Virus record (IMG/VR): IMGVR_UViG_3300031630_000027
Coordinates: 1 to 24,812 of that record
Length of the DNA stretch: 24,812 nucleotides
Source of the DNA: a virus
Direction: 5' to 3' (one strand)
Below, piece after piece: positions 7,089 through 15,579 of the stretch. Under the pieces are notes generated by a model. That model saw only the letters and a list, made by a program, of their open reading frames with translations. It was not told the origin of the DNA and searched no databases. The position numbers and the translations under genes are program-made. The first letter of the stretch is position 1. Every line of letters begins with the position of its first letter.

Positions 7089-7986
7089 AGTTAAAGTTGG
7101 AAGTAGTTGGGAGACAGTTCAAAAGATCCATGTTAATGATGGAGGTACTTGGACTCAAGTTAAAAAAACTTATGGTAAAGTAGGAGCTTCTTGGGAAACT
7201 ACTTATGAATATGAGTGGGTGTATGAATATAGTGCGACTGAGCATTTAAACCAAGATATAGATACTATTAGTGGAATAGATAAGTTTCATAATGTACGTA
7301 TTGTTATTCCATCTGGTGCTACAATTAGATCAACTTCTGCAACAGGTTCTGCACTTCATACAGGAAGTAATTATAGTGGAACATTAACCATTGAAAATGC
7401 AGGGAGTATTTTAGGGGCAGGTGGTCGTGGTGGTGATGGAGGTCGAGGAGATCGAACATCTGCTTCTGGTAATGCAGGACAAGCTGGTCAGAATGGTGGT
7501 TCTGCTATTAATATACAAAGCAATGTCACTATCATTAATACTGGTGTAATCCAAGGAGGCCAAGGAGGTGGCGGTGGTGGCGGTGGTGCGCTCAGTAATA
7601 ACAGCTCCTCAGCTCGTGCAGGTGGTGGTGCAGGTGGTGGTGGTTATCCATATGGACAAGCAGGTGCTATAACTTACACTTCCTATGGCCCTGGAGGGCA
7701 AGGCGAACTTAACCCTACAGCAGCCACTGCCGCCACTTTAACTTCTAGTGGTTCAGGTGGACGAGGTGCTTATGCTAATGCTCAGTCAGGCTTTGGAGGA
7801 GGTTCATACGCGTGGGGTGGTGGGCCATCAGTATCTCAAGGTTCTCGTCCTAACTCTGGAGGGGCAGGAGGCGTATCTGGTGCTACTGGTACTAGTTCTC
7901 ATCAATCTTCTTATGAAGGTACAGGTGGTGCAGCAGGCTCTACTGGAGCAGTATATTACAACCCAAATAACTTTACTATTAGTTAA
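7078..7986 (+). CDS. Glycine-rich adhesin (probable receptor-binding tip)
   Basis: The start is chosen at TTG 7078 (MSTKVKVGSSWETVQKIHVN), which has GGAG nine bases upstream. The frame can be extended to ATG 7030 but has no SD there and reads unlike protein. The product is 302 residues. The N-terminal 60 residues hold a double repeat of the type VKVG.SWETV...V..GG.W..VKK, probably an attachment domain. Residues about 65-115 are a beta domain. Residues about 115-290 hold many glycine runs (GGRGGDGGRGDR, GGQGGGGGGGGALS, GGGAGGGGYPYG). This resembles polyglycine-II sandwich adhesins such as T-even gp38, where loops between glycine motifs contact the receptor. The likeness is in composition and layout, not shown homology. 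Confidence 0.72.
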   Translation: MSTKVKVGSSWETVQKIHVNDGGTWTQVKKTYGKVGASWETTYEYEWVYEYSATEHLNQDIDTISGIDKFHNVRIVIPSGATIRSTSATGSALHTGSNYSGTLTIENAGSILGAGGRGGDGGRGDRTSASGNAGQAGQNGGSAINIQSNVTIINTGVIQGGQGGGGGGGGALSNNSSSARAGGGAGGGGYPYGQAGAITYTSYGPGGQGELNPTAATAATLTSSGSGGRGAYANAQSGFGGGSYAWGGGPSVSQGSRPNSGGAGGVSGATGTSSHQSSYEGTGGAAGSTGAVYYNPNNFTIS

Positions 7987-8011
7987 AAGAATTTAAAACA
8001 GGAATATAAAT

Positions 8012-8866
8012 ATGAGTTGGTTAGCATTAGGTGCAGGATTATTAGGAGCTGTAGGTAGCTACCAAGCGCAGCGAAAACTTGGGGAAGCTCAAGACATGAT
8101 GACTGGAGCAGGTGACAAGGCATGGGATAGAGGACAATATAAACCTTACGGTGTAACTACTGGAGCAGGGTCTTCTTCTTTTGAGGATGGACAAGCTTCT
8201 TACACCATGTCTCCTGAGTATCAGGCACAGCAGCAACAGATGTTTGGTTTAGGTCAATCAGCTTTAGAACGTGCTGGTGGTAGCTATACTGACTACACTA
8301 AAAATGTGTATGATCAACAACGTGCTTTAGGTGCTGATAGTCGTACAGCAGAAGCTGGTCGTTTAGGTGACACTATGTTTGGTAGTGGTATGAGTGGCTT
8401 ACAAGTTAGTGGTGAAGCATTAGGTGCTGGAGCTGGCTCTGGTAAGTATAGCCCACAAGGTTTAGAGTTTGCTCGTGCCTTTCAAGAACAGGATTCTAAA
8501 GATCGTTATAATGCTATTGCTCGTGGAGAGCAACAACGTGCAACAGATTATTCAATTGGTCAATCAATGCTTCAACAAGGGCAAGGAATGGATCAATATG
8601 GTATGCAGCAGATGGAGCTTGGTGGTATGTTTGGGTCTAACCAATCAGCAGCTAATAACTCAGCTATGGGTAACTACTTAAATGCTTATACATCAGCATC
8701 AGACTTAATGGCACGTAGGGGTCAGTCACAGGCTGGTGGTTTGCAAAGCCTAGGCAGTTCATTAGGCGGAGGCGGTGTAGGAAATAGTATGCTAAGTACT
8801 GGTACAATAGGGGGTCAAAACACTTGGCGCGACTATACAGATAATAATGGATATGGAGTAGGTTAA
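8012..8866 (+). CDS. Internal virion (ejection) protein, T7 gp14 position
   Basis: 284 residues. It begins with a short hydrophobic segment (residues 2-18, SWLALGAGLLGAVGSYQ) followed by Gln/Ala/Gly/Ser/Met-rich, low-complexity helical text with few hydrophobic blocks (PEYQAQQQQMFGLGQSALER, SIGQSMLQQGQGMDQYGMQQ). The length and style match the first of the podovirus DNA-ejection proteins. In T7, gp14 leaves the capsid and forms a channel in the outer membrane. It is followed at once by two to three further proteins of the same type. SD AGGAA lies about 8 bases before the ATG. Confidence 0.72.
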   Translation: MSWLALGAGLLGAVGSYQAQRKLGEAQDMMTGAGDKAWDRGQYKPYGVTTGAGSSSFEDGQASYTMSPEYQAQQQQMFGLGQSALERAGGSYTDYTKNVYDQQRALGADSRTAEAGRLGDTMFGSGMSGLQVSGEALGAGAGSGKYSPQGLEFARAFQEQDSKDRYNAIARGEQQRATDYSIGQSMLQQGQGMDQYGMQQMELGGMFGSNQSAANNSAMGNYLNAYTSASDLMARRGQSQAGGLQSLGSSLGGGGVGNSMLSTGTIGGQNTWRDYTDNNGYGVG

Positions 8867-8868
8867 TC

Positions 8869-9870
8869 ATGGCTAGCGATGTAATGAGTTTGTTTGGGAT
8901 GAATCCTAATGTGATTCAACAGAATCGTGTTCAAGGTGGTGTAGACCAAGCCTCTCGTATGAGTGCTGACTACGCTATAGGTGCAGCAGGTGGTGGAATG
9001 TTAGGAGCTGGTATCAATTCAGCCTTTGGTCTACAGACTCCAGATATGGCACAGGCACAAGGTATTAAAGATAGTATGCAGGGAGCAGATCTTAATACTC
9101 CTGCAGGTCTTAGGAGTGCTGCTCAGAAGTTAATGATGAATGGTGACTATTCTCAGGCTATGGCACTACATACTCGTGCTAATCAGTTAGAGGCTACAGG
9201 AGTTGAATCAACTAGAGCGACAGAGGATAGGGCTTTAGGTCAGTCTCGTAATGTTATTGTTAAACCTGCTTCTACTAATGCGATTGGTGTTACTACTCCT
9301 GCTATTACACATAGTGTAACTCAGTACCCTGATGGAAGAATAGCCGATGCAACACAAGGCAAGGAATTTAATTCATATGCAGAGTGGATGGCTAGTTTAA
9401 GAGATGGTCGTCAAACCCCTGCAGGATCGGGAGGAAGTGGCAGGCTTGTTTGGAATAGGACGACAGGTCAATGGGTAGATGAAAGAGCTGTTGAGGAATT
9501 AACTCCAGTGTTATCAGAAGATCAACAAACCACTATAGAGCAATTAGAAGAACGTCTTGAGATTACACCTGCAGATAGTCCTCAAGCAGAGCAGATACAA
9601 GCTGCTATTGATAATATAAATGCAGCAGGCGAGGAAGCAGCTAAGGAGGGATTGCCAAAGAAGAAGAAACAGATAGCGTATCATGTTAAGACTATAGAAG
9701 ATTCTCGAAAGCTTATATCTACGTTTACAAAATCAGATGGCACAATAACGGGAACTGCTAGTGTAGGCAAAGCGCAGGTAAATCTAAGGAATGCACTTAA
9801 TCAAATCTATAATCTTACAGGAGTGGATTATAGTCCAGAGGACTACCCTGTAGAGACTACTGAAAAATGA
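8869..9870 (+). CDS. Internal virion (ejection) protein, T7 gp15 position
   Basis: 333 residues; T7 gp15 is 747, so this is short. It starts MASDVMSLFGMNPNVIQQNR. An Ala/Gly-rich stretch (residues about 35-60) follows, then NTPAGLRSAAQKLMMNGDYS and QAMALHTRANQLEA, a repeat-helix signature common in marine podovirus ejection proteins. A coiled-coil segment at about 215-250 (DQQTTIEQLEERLEITPADS) and a basic stretch (LPKKKKQIAYHVK) follow. The stop overlaps the next start (ATGA at 9867). Role by position: part of the inner core ejected with the DNA. Confidence 0.68.
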   Translation: MASDVMSLFGMNPNVIQQNRVQGGVDQASRMSADYAIGAAGGGMLGAGINSAFGLQTPDMAQAQGIKDSMQGADLNTPAGLRSAAQKLMMNGDYSQAMALHTRANQLEATGVESTRATEDRALGQSRNVIVKPASTNAIGVTTPAITHSVTQYPDGRIADATQGKEFNSYAEWMASLRDGRQTPAGSGGSGRLVWNRTTGQWVDERAVEELTPVLSEDQQTTIEQLEERLEITPADSPQAEQIQAAIDNINAAGEEAAKEGLPKKKKQIAYHVKTIEDSRKLISTFTKSDGTITGTASVGKAQVNLRNALNQIYNLTGVDYSPEDYPVETTEK

Positions 9871-11735
9871 GCATAATTGTAGAGCATGATAAACTAGGTA
9901 ATCTAGAATTTCCTAAGGGGATGTCTAAGCAAGATATGGCTAATGCTATAGTACAAGCAGAGGCAGAGTATGGTGAGCAGTATGGGGTAGCTGATTCTCT
10001 AGCTACTAACCTAACTAGATCAGGTTCCTCTTCCTTAAGGGGTGCTGGTGAATGGTTAGGCACTAATCAAAGCCCTTCTCAGATTAGGGATGATCGGATA
10101 GAAGAGCATAAGGCTCGTATCATGATGATACAGAATCCTAAAGCAGCCATAACAGGAATGCTTCTTGGTGGTTTTATAGATCCTGTGACACTACCTGCCT
10201 TAGCTCTTAAGCCACTTACATTCGCGTCTAAGGCTGCTACTTATGGTTCTAGGGGAATGGCTCAAGGTGCATTTGGTGGTGCGTTAGAGCCTGTCTATGA
10301 ACAGTATGGAGACTCTCGCACTGTTAATGTAATAGGGTCTACTGTTATTGGTGGACTACTTGGTGGTGGTATAGGCAAGCTGTTGACTAAGAAACCTGAC
10401 TCTTTAGAAGAGGCTACTGATGAAGCATTTGATGACCTTAAAAGATCTGTTAATACTCCTGAGAAAGCACTAGCCAGTATAGAGAATGATTATAAGTTAA
10501 GAAGTCAAGGTGCTGAAGATCAAAGTGTACTCGACTTATTAGGAGTAGAGTTAGTCAATTCAGACAGAAAGATCAAAGCCTTAGAAAAAATTCAAAAAGG
10601 TATTAAGAATCCTTTAAAGAAAGTTTCTGTTGGTAATCAATTGAAAAATCTTAAGGCATCTACTGAGAGTCAGCGACTTGACTTAGCTTCAAAGAAAACT
10701 AAAAGAGATGCACTGGACAATCTAAATCGTATTAAAGAAGGTAAGTTCTCTGAAGTAGCTGACTTAGGGGAGCAGATCAGAGCAAGGACATCTACGCCTA
10801 GAGTATCTAAGATTATAGCACCTGTTGCTCAAGGTGATAAAGCATTACCACTAGCACCTAATCCAGCATTAAATGCTCTGGATAACACAACCCTATTTAA
10901 ACGTCTAGGTCTAGGAAGGTCAGTACCTCGTGATCCATATGCTGGTACTTCTAGTGCTGGTCAGGCAACTAATACAGCAACAACCCCAAGATTCCAAGAG
11001 GAGGTAAGCGGAGTAGGTTCTGGTCAGGTTCAAAGTGATGATAGGGTAGCACAGCAGTTTATGCCAAGAAGCCAAGTATCAGGTACTCGTAGGCTAGCAG
11101 ATGGTAGGGTATCAGGTGAGAACAAAGAACCTATAAACAAGATCAAAGTTTCTCAACGTGCTAAGGATGCTGCTATTGTTGTTAGAAATAAACAAGCAAG
11201 AGGTGAGGAGCCTACTGCTAAGGATTGGGATGAGCATGAAAGAGCGTATCAGGAGACTGAGATACTTAAGGAGTACACTGATACAGTGGCTATGATAGCA
11301 CGTACCCGTGGCTTAGATACTAATGCTAATCGCTTTGGTTCTAAGGGTAGGTATACGTTTGAAAACATATTAAAGAGTTCTGCTAGGTTCATTAAGAATA
11401 ATGGAATTAAAGACATGGATGATATGGTTAAATACATAGTCGATAATCCTAATAAAATATTTAGTGCAGATGAACTGGCAGCTACTACAGAGTTAATGAC
11501 AGAAGTAGATAATAAATTATTTAATACTCATGCTCTGCTTAAACATGCTGATGCAATGACTGATACTGAAGTAGCAGTTCTTCATAATGACATTGATGTA
11601 TACTATGGAATACAATCATGGTTCAAAGGACAAGGCAGTAAGGTTTCTGGTATAATGACAGCTCGTAAAAAAATGTATCAAGATATAGCAAACAATCGTG
11701 AGATTAAGCAGTTGTTTGCAGGAGTGGATTGTTAA
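9867..11735 (+). CDS. Large internal virion protein, N-terminal part (T7 gp16 position)
   Basis: 622 residues. The first 30 residues carry a small domain (LEFPKGMSKQDMANAIVQAE) of the kind found at the front of podovirus ejection proteins. Hydrophobic Gly-rich stretches follow at about 88-100 and 145-170 (GSTVIGGLLGGGIGKLLTKK), separated by GAFGGALEPVYEQYGDSR, a signature of large internal virion proteins. The rest is charged, helical and partly disordered. No lytic transglycosylase motif like the one at the front of T7 gp16 was recognised. Together with the next gene (721 residues counted from the upstream TTG, 719 from the chosen ATG) it adds up to about the length of T7 gp16 (1318), so the two may equal one gp16-type protein made in two pieces. 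Confidence 0.68.
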   Translation: MSIIVEHDKLGNLEFPKGMSKQDMANAIVQAEAEYGEQYGVADSLATNLTRSGSSSLRGAGEWLGTNQSPSQIRDDRIEEHKARIMMIQNPKAAITGMLLGGFIDPVTLPALALKPLTFASKAATYGSRGMAQGAFGGALEPVYEQYGDSRTVNVIGSTVIGGLLGGGIGKLLTKKPDSLEEATDEAFDDLKRSVNTPEKALASIENDYKLRSQGAEDQSVLDLLGVELVNSDRKIKALEKIQKGIKNPLKKVSVGNQLKNLKASTESQRLDLASKKTKRDALDNLNRIKEGKFSEVADLGEQIRARTSTPRVSKIIAPVAQGDKALPLAPNPALNALDNTTLFKRLGLGRSVPRDPYAGTSSAGQATNTATTPRFQEEVSGVGSGQVQSDDRVAQQFMPRSQVSGTRRLADGRVSGENKEPINKIKVSQRAKDAAIVVRNKQARGEEPTAKDWDEHERAYQETEILKEYTDTVAMIARTRGLDTNANRFGSKGRYTFENILKSSARFIKNNGIKDMDDMVKYIVDNPNKIFSADELAATTELMTEVDNKLFNTHALLKHADAMTDTEVAVLHNDIDVYYGIQSWFKGQGSKVSGIMTARKKMYQDIANNREIKQLFAGVDC

Positions 11736-13894
11736 TGTCAAAGTTAAGCGCAAAGTGTAAGGTTGCAGTAGATGCCTCTTCTTTAAATGCAGGAGTTATA
11801 AGTAACTTAACTCCTCAGCAACAGAAGAATTGGATGGATGCACACCTTGCACGTAAGGATAATAAGGTAGGTGCTTTTGATGTAGGTCTGGACGTAGCGA
11901 TTAACGCTATGCTTTCAGGTATGGGTACTCCATTAGTCAACATGATATCTATCGCTCTTCAGCAAACTCTTAAGAATGCTAATGAGACTATTGGATTTGC
12001 ACTAGATAGTATTGGTCTAACGCAGGGTGGTCGTGAGTGGAGACAAGTTAAGGCTATGTGGGATGCATCTCTTGATGGCTTTGGTGCTGACTTAATGTAC
12101 TTCCGTGAGGGCTTTGGTAAAGGTTATTCATTAGATCAAGACACTGTTAGACGTTCTCTACAGATGAACAAAGAAGAATGGGATGATTATGTTAAGACTA
12201 CTCTTAAGATAGATGATACCTCTAAGTTAACAAACGATGAGGTCAAGGATCTATTAAATGATATGCAGGATTATATGCATAACTCTATTGGTCGTACTCG
12301 TGTAGGTGGTACTAAGATTGAAGGAGCTGTGCGTTTCCCTACCAAGCTTATCGTAGGTATAGATGAATATGGTAAGGCTAGGTATCGTAGACAGAGCTTG
12401 TTTAAAGCAGCAGCTAAGTATGCTTCTGAGGATAGTAAACTAGGACTAGGTTCTTATGATAATCTTTATAAAGAATATAAGGGACAGTTATTTAGTAAGG
12501 AATCTCCTAGCACTCAGTGGGATGCCCGTCTTAAATCTTTTGTTGCTGCTCGTAACCAAGACAGAGTTAACGCAGGACATAAGGGAGTTGGGGATGACTT
12601 AGATGTCCTAAGAAAAAGTAATGAGATGGTTTCTTGGGTTAGAGATGATGCTTTGTTTAATGCTTTCCAGCAGAAGCTTGAAGGTATTCCTCTTAAGGCA
12701 CAGAAGCTACGTCATGAGTACCCCGCTTTTACTTTGTTTGCTCCATTCATTAAGACTCCTTGGAACATCATTAAGGAAGGTTATAATTATATTCCAATAG
12801 TTCCTATGCTCCAGATCAAGAAGATTAATAAGGAAGGGCTAGGGGATACACTACTGGATTTCCGTACTTCAATAATCCCTATGCATGGCCCATCAGTTAA
12901 GATGTCAACTGCAGAGATGCTCCCTCGTCAGGTGATTGGTGCTTCTGTCTTTGCTATGGTAGGTACTATGTACCAAGAGGATAATCTTACTGGTAGTCTA
13001 CCCCGTACTGCTTCTGAGAGGCAACGCTGGAAAGACACAGGTAAGAAACCATACTCTATTAAGATAGGTGACACTTGGATGGAGTACAATCGTATAGAAC
13101 CTATCGCTACTCCTTTAGCTATGGCTGCTGATCTATTTGACTTCACTAAGGATTACTTGGATGATGACGACATCAACACTGAGGAAGGTAAGGAGTTGAT
13201 TAAGGATATGTTGTACGCTGTTAAGAGTAACTTAACTTCTAAAACATTCCTTGAAGGGTTCCATGCTATAACAGAAGTAGCTATTGACCCTAACATAGAT
13301 ACTGCTTCTACTTTACTAGAGACAGCAGCTCGTCCGTTTACACCAGCTATTACAGCTAATATAGCTAAGGCTATGGATAAGTATGAGAGACAGACTGAGA
13401 CTGTTTTAGAAAGATTACAAGCACGTATACCTATCTTCCGCCAACAACTCCCTAAGAAGTTTGGTGTGTATGGTGAAGCTAAAGAAACTGACGTAACTAA
13501 AGCTCTATTCAACATAGGGTTCTCGTCTGAAGATTCATTGTCTCCTTTACAGAAACACATTACTGATATTGAATGGGACAAAGGAGGAATCACTAACAAG
13601 TTCCAAGGTGTTAAACTTTCTAGTGAAGATGTTGCAGAGTTAAGGGAGATCAATGCTCAGTTGTTAACCCCTGTACTAGAAGCCATCATTAAAGAACCAG
13701 CCTACCAACAGCTTTCTGATGCTAGGAAGAAGAAGGTACTAGATAGTAGGGTACGTAAGGTAAGGTTAACCATAGGTAAACAGTTTGCTTATAAGCTTAA
13801 GCAGAAAGATCCAGAGTTTGCTCGTAAGTGGTTATCTGCTTGGTACAGGAAGCAAGGGTTTGGTGATATAATGCCTGATAATTTAAAGGATTAG
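11735..13894 (+). CDS. Large internal virion protein, C-terminal part (T7 gp16 position)
   Basis: The start is set at ATG 11735, which overlaps the previous stop (TAATG) and has AGGAG ten bases upstream; a TTG six bases earlier is less likely. The product is 719 residues. The beginning, KNWMDAHLARKDNKVGAFDV followed by INAMLSGMGTPLVNMISIAL, is text that I know from the middle of large internal virion proteins, so the N-terminus looks like a cut point rather than a natural beginning. It has amphipathic helices, LFAPFIKTPWNIIKEGYNY at about 340-360, and a helical basic C-terminus (LSDARKKKVLDSRVRKVRLT). Expected role: crosses the inner membrane during DNA ejection. It is the last rightward gene before the terminator. 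Confidence 0.68.
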   Translation: MSKLSAKCKVAVDASSLNAGVISNLTPQQQKNWMDAHLARKDNKVGAFDVGLDVAINAMLSGMGTPLVNMISIALQQTLKNANETIGFALDSIGLTQGGREWRQVKAMWDASLDGFGADLMYFREGFGKGYSLDQDTVRRSLQMNKEEWDDYVKTTLKIDDTSKLTNDEVKDLLNDMQDYMHNSIGRTRVGGTKIEGAVRFPTKLIVGIDEYGKARYRRQSLFKAAAKYASEDSKLGLGSYDNLYKEYKGQLFSKESPSTQWDARLKSFVAARNQDRVNAGHKGVGDDLDVLRKSNEMVSWVRDDALFNAFQQKLEGIPLKAQKLRHEYPAFTLFAPFIKTPWNIIKEGYNYIPIVPMLQIKKINKEGLGDTLLDFRTSIIPMHGPSVKMSTAEMLPRQVIGASVFAMVGTMYQEDNLTGSLPRTASERQRWKDTGKKPYSIKIGDTWMEYNRIEPIATPLAMAADLFDFTKDYLDDDDINTEEGKELIKDMLYAVKSNLTSKTFLEGFHAITEVAIDPNIDTASTLLETAARPFTPAITANIAKAMDKYERQTETVLERLQARIPIFRQQLPKKFGVYGEAKETDVTKALFNIGFSSEDSLSPLQKHITDIEWDKGGITNKFQGVKLSSEDVAELREINAQLLTPVLEAIIKEPAYQQLSDARKKKVLDSRVRKVRLTIGKQFAYKLKQKDPEFARKWLSAWYRKQGFGDIMPDNLKD

Positions 13895-13902
13895 AAACAA
13901 AG

Positions 13903-13930
13903 AAGGGGACTTAATTGTCCCCTTTATTTT
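13903..13930. terminator. Bidirectional intrinsic terminator between convergent gene blocks
   Basis: An 8-base-pair stem AAGGGGAC / GTCCCCTT (13903-13910 and 13917-13924) with loop TTAATT is followed by TATTTT on the + strand. The flank on the other side (AGAAACAAAG at 13893-13902) reads CTTTGTTTCT on the - strand, so it can also stop leftward transcription. It lies in the 46-base gap between the last late gene and the last leftward gene. Confidence 0.85.
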
Positions 13931-13940
13931 GCTTGACTAT

Positions 13941-14219
13941 TTAATTGTTTACTTCATGTTCAATCAGCATTTCAATACAGTGAACTGCCTTAGCTAAGTC
14001 CAGTAGGGGATTACCTTTATCCTTATAGCGAGTGATGTATTTAATTGCTGTGTGTTGTAAAGCATTCAAGTCATTAGCCATAGAGTATTCCATAGGCTGT
14101 ATACCTAACTTAGTATAATGATCACCTCCTACCTGCATCTTACTAGCTGCTGGTCGCTCTTCTTCTATATCACCAAAGTCATTATCAAAGGTGTATGTAG
14201 GTTCTATTTTATCAATCAT
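13941..14219 (-). CDS. DUF3310 protein (T7 gp1.7-like, putative nucleotide kinase)
   Basis: 92 residues from the ATG at 14219, chosen because GGAG lies six bases upstream; the longer frame to 14270 has no such site. Residues 29-92 match the DUF3310 family: VGGDHYTKLGIQPMEYSMAN, then IKYITRYKDKGN, then LAKAVHCIEMLIEHE. T7 gp1.7, which contains this domain, is reported as a nucleotide (dGMP/dTMP) kinase. Here only the small DUF3310 core is present, plus about 28 acidic N-terminal residues. It is the last gene of the leftward block. Its start overlaps the upstream gene by eight bases. Confidence 0.82.
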   Translation of the reverse strand: MIDKIEPTYTFDNDFGDIEEERPAASKMQVGGDHYTKLGIQPMEYSMANDLNALQHTAIKYITRYKDKGNPLLDLAKAVHCIEMLIEHEVNN

Positions 14220-14433
14220 AATAATCTCCATTATAAGTTGAAGTGTGGTACATATCGTCATAGAGTCCATCTTCAGGAGACTCTACTTCACTCTCTAAAG
14301 ATTGAAAGTTTCTTTCGATAACATCTTCAAATCTATTAACTATATCTGCTGACTCCAACTGTAGGATGTCAACAAGAATCACTTCATCCAACTGCCTTAA
14401 GCGTCCTTTCAGTTCTTCCAGAGTTAGCGCCAT
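14212..14433 (-). CDS. Small acidic phage protein, unknown function
   Basis: 73 residues from ATG 14433, which has GGAGG about five bases upstream. The reading frame extends to 14526 but that part lies inside the phosphoesterase gene and reads unlike protein. The product, MALTLEELKGRLRQLDEVIL and LQLESADIVNRFEDVIERNF, is a helical acidic protein of a type common in podovirus early regions, with a Tyr/Asp-rich tail. The 5' part overlaps the upstream phosphoesterase gene by 50 bases, and the 3' end overlaps the DUF3310 gene. No function can be named. Confidence 0.68.
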   Translation of the reverse strand: MALTLEELKGRLRQLDEVILVDILQLESADIVNRFEDVIERNFQSLESEVESPEDGLYDDMYHTSTYNGDYYD

Positions 14434-15181
14434 AAGTCCTCCGTAGGTAGTCCATTGATACAGGGAGTTCATCAAAGCTACCATCTTCAACACTGTTGAA
14501 TACCCATAACCCTGACCAAGAACCATTCGTCTGTGGATTCAGATAGGCTTCGTCATGTTGATAGTAGATACCAGCAAACAAACCAGTCATGTTCTTACCA
14601 TCAGCTCTACGAGCATAAGCAATGTCACGATCCTGCACATGCCCCATCACACAGCTCATATACTTCTTATGTAGAAGTAACTTAGCAGAGGATACTGGTC
14701 TACCCATCACACCTGAAGTGAAGTAGTGACTGTAGGCAACACCATCAATAACAATAGGGTCTAAGAAGTCTTGCACTTCCCATCCGTTTAGATTGAAATC
14801 ATTATAACTAATGAGTCCATCTATCTTAGGATCACTTTCGATAGCACGTATGATACGATACTCATGGTTGCCTAATAAGAATACTAAGCGAGGGTTCCAC
14901 TGCTTCTTCTTGTTCTCTTTCAGACGTTCTTGTTCTCGTCTAATAGGAGCTAACAACTTATCCATTGCTGCATTACCTGCTTCAATGTCTTTAGTGTACC
15001 GCCTACCTTCAAAGCTTTTAGTACCCACATCATAACTACTTAGGCTAGGCATGTCCCAATGATCACCAAGATGGATGATAACATCTGGTTTCATTTTAAC
15101 TGCATACTTACCCGCCCAAGTCATATGGTCTGTGTTGTTATCAGGTTTGATTTGAGTATCCGGTATTACTAGATGTCTCAT
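14384..15181 (-). CDS. Calcineurin-like metallophosphoesterase
   Basis: 265 residues. The motifs of the metallophosphoesterase fold occur in order: PDTQ (D8), HLGDHWD (G39-D40), LLGNHEYR (N105-H106), AYSHYF (H152) and MGHVQDRD (G180-H181). The first motif is D-x-Q instead of the usual D-x-H, so one metal ligand is changed. The enzyme probably cleaves a phosphodiester or phosphomonoester, perhaps a nucleic acid or nucleotide; the substrate is unknown. It lies in the replication cluster, directly after an HNH nuclease gene that it overlaps by four bases, which suggests a role in DNA metabolism. ATG 15181 is directly supported by the family start, MRHLVIPDTQ. Confidence 0.82.
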   Translation of the reverse strand: MRHLVIPDTQIKPDNNTDHMTWAGKYAVKMKPDVIIHLGDHWDMPSLSSYDVGTKSFEGRRYTKDIEAGNAAMDKLLAPIRREQERLKENKKKQWNPRLVFLLGNHEYRIIRAIESDPKIDGLISYNDFNLNGWEVQDFLDPIVIDGVAYSHYFTSGVMGRPVSSAKLLLHKKYMSCVMGHVQDRDIAYARRADGKNMTGLFAGIYYQHDEAYLNPQTNGSWSGLWVFNSVEDGSFDELPVSMDYLRRTYGANSGRTERTLKAVG

Positions 15182-15579
15182 TTCTTTCTCCTCATTTCAG
15201 TTCGTACTACTCGTTCTTCTTTAGTCTTTGTGCTATGACAATCATGACACAGGACTTGATAACCATTTAGCTCTAAGAACATACGCTCTATGTATGTATT
15301 CCAATCTTGAAATCCTTCAGCAGGCTCCACGACAGGCTCAATGTGATCAACAGCAGCATTGTTCCTTCTACGCTTCTGCCCATCCAAAGGTGGTAGAGTA
15401 GCTGGGCCAACATTGCCACACTCAGCGCATACATACCGCCCTGTAGAAACTCTAGCAAGTTTTTTAACATCCGCTTTAACTCCCCATTTACTATGTGCTC
15501 CACGTAACGCAGAGATTATAAATGATTTGTGTCTTGCTTCTGTCCATCGTCCGTTGTTACGGGTTTTGGTGGTTGCCAT
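15178..15579 (-). CDS. HNH endonuclease with zinc-finger cysteines
   Basis: 133 residues. The N-terminal NNGRWTEARHKSFIISALR (8-26) is typical of a phage HNH family. CAEC (C51, C54) and CHDC (C111, C114) form a zinc site around the catalytic AVDHIEPV (D78-H79) and the helix ending in CHDCHSTKT (H115). In other podoviruses members sit beside the exonuclease and polymerase, as here. The T7 counterpart by position would be a junction or nicking nuclease such as gp3, but the fold is different. It overlaps the exonuclease gene by 64 bases and the phosphoesterase by four. It is most likely a phage DNA-metabolism enzyme. A free homing endonuclease is possible but less likely, since it is well embedded in the operon. 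Confidence 0.82.
   Translation of the reverse strand: MATTKTRNNGRWTEARHKSFIISALRGAHSKWGVKADVKKLARVSTGRYVCAECGNVGPATLPPLDGQKRRRNNAAVDHIEPVVEPAEGFQDWNTYIERMFLELNGYQVLCHDCHSTKTKEERVVRTEMRRKK

Noticed and set aside
8746-8757. CCTAGG in GCCTAGGC within the first ejection protein gene
   Set aside because: The flanks do not match TTTCC/GGAAA; it is an ordinary hexamer match.
13153-13653. 166-codon frame on the - strand inside the last internal virion protein gene
   Set aside because: It is wholly antisense to a well-supported gene, has no SD at its start and reads as a low-quality shadow.
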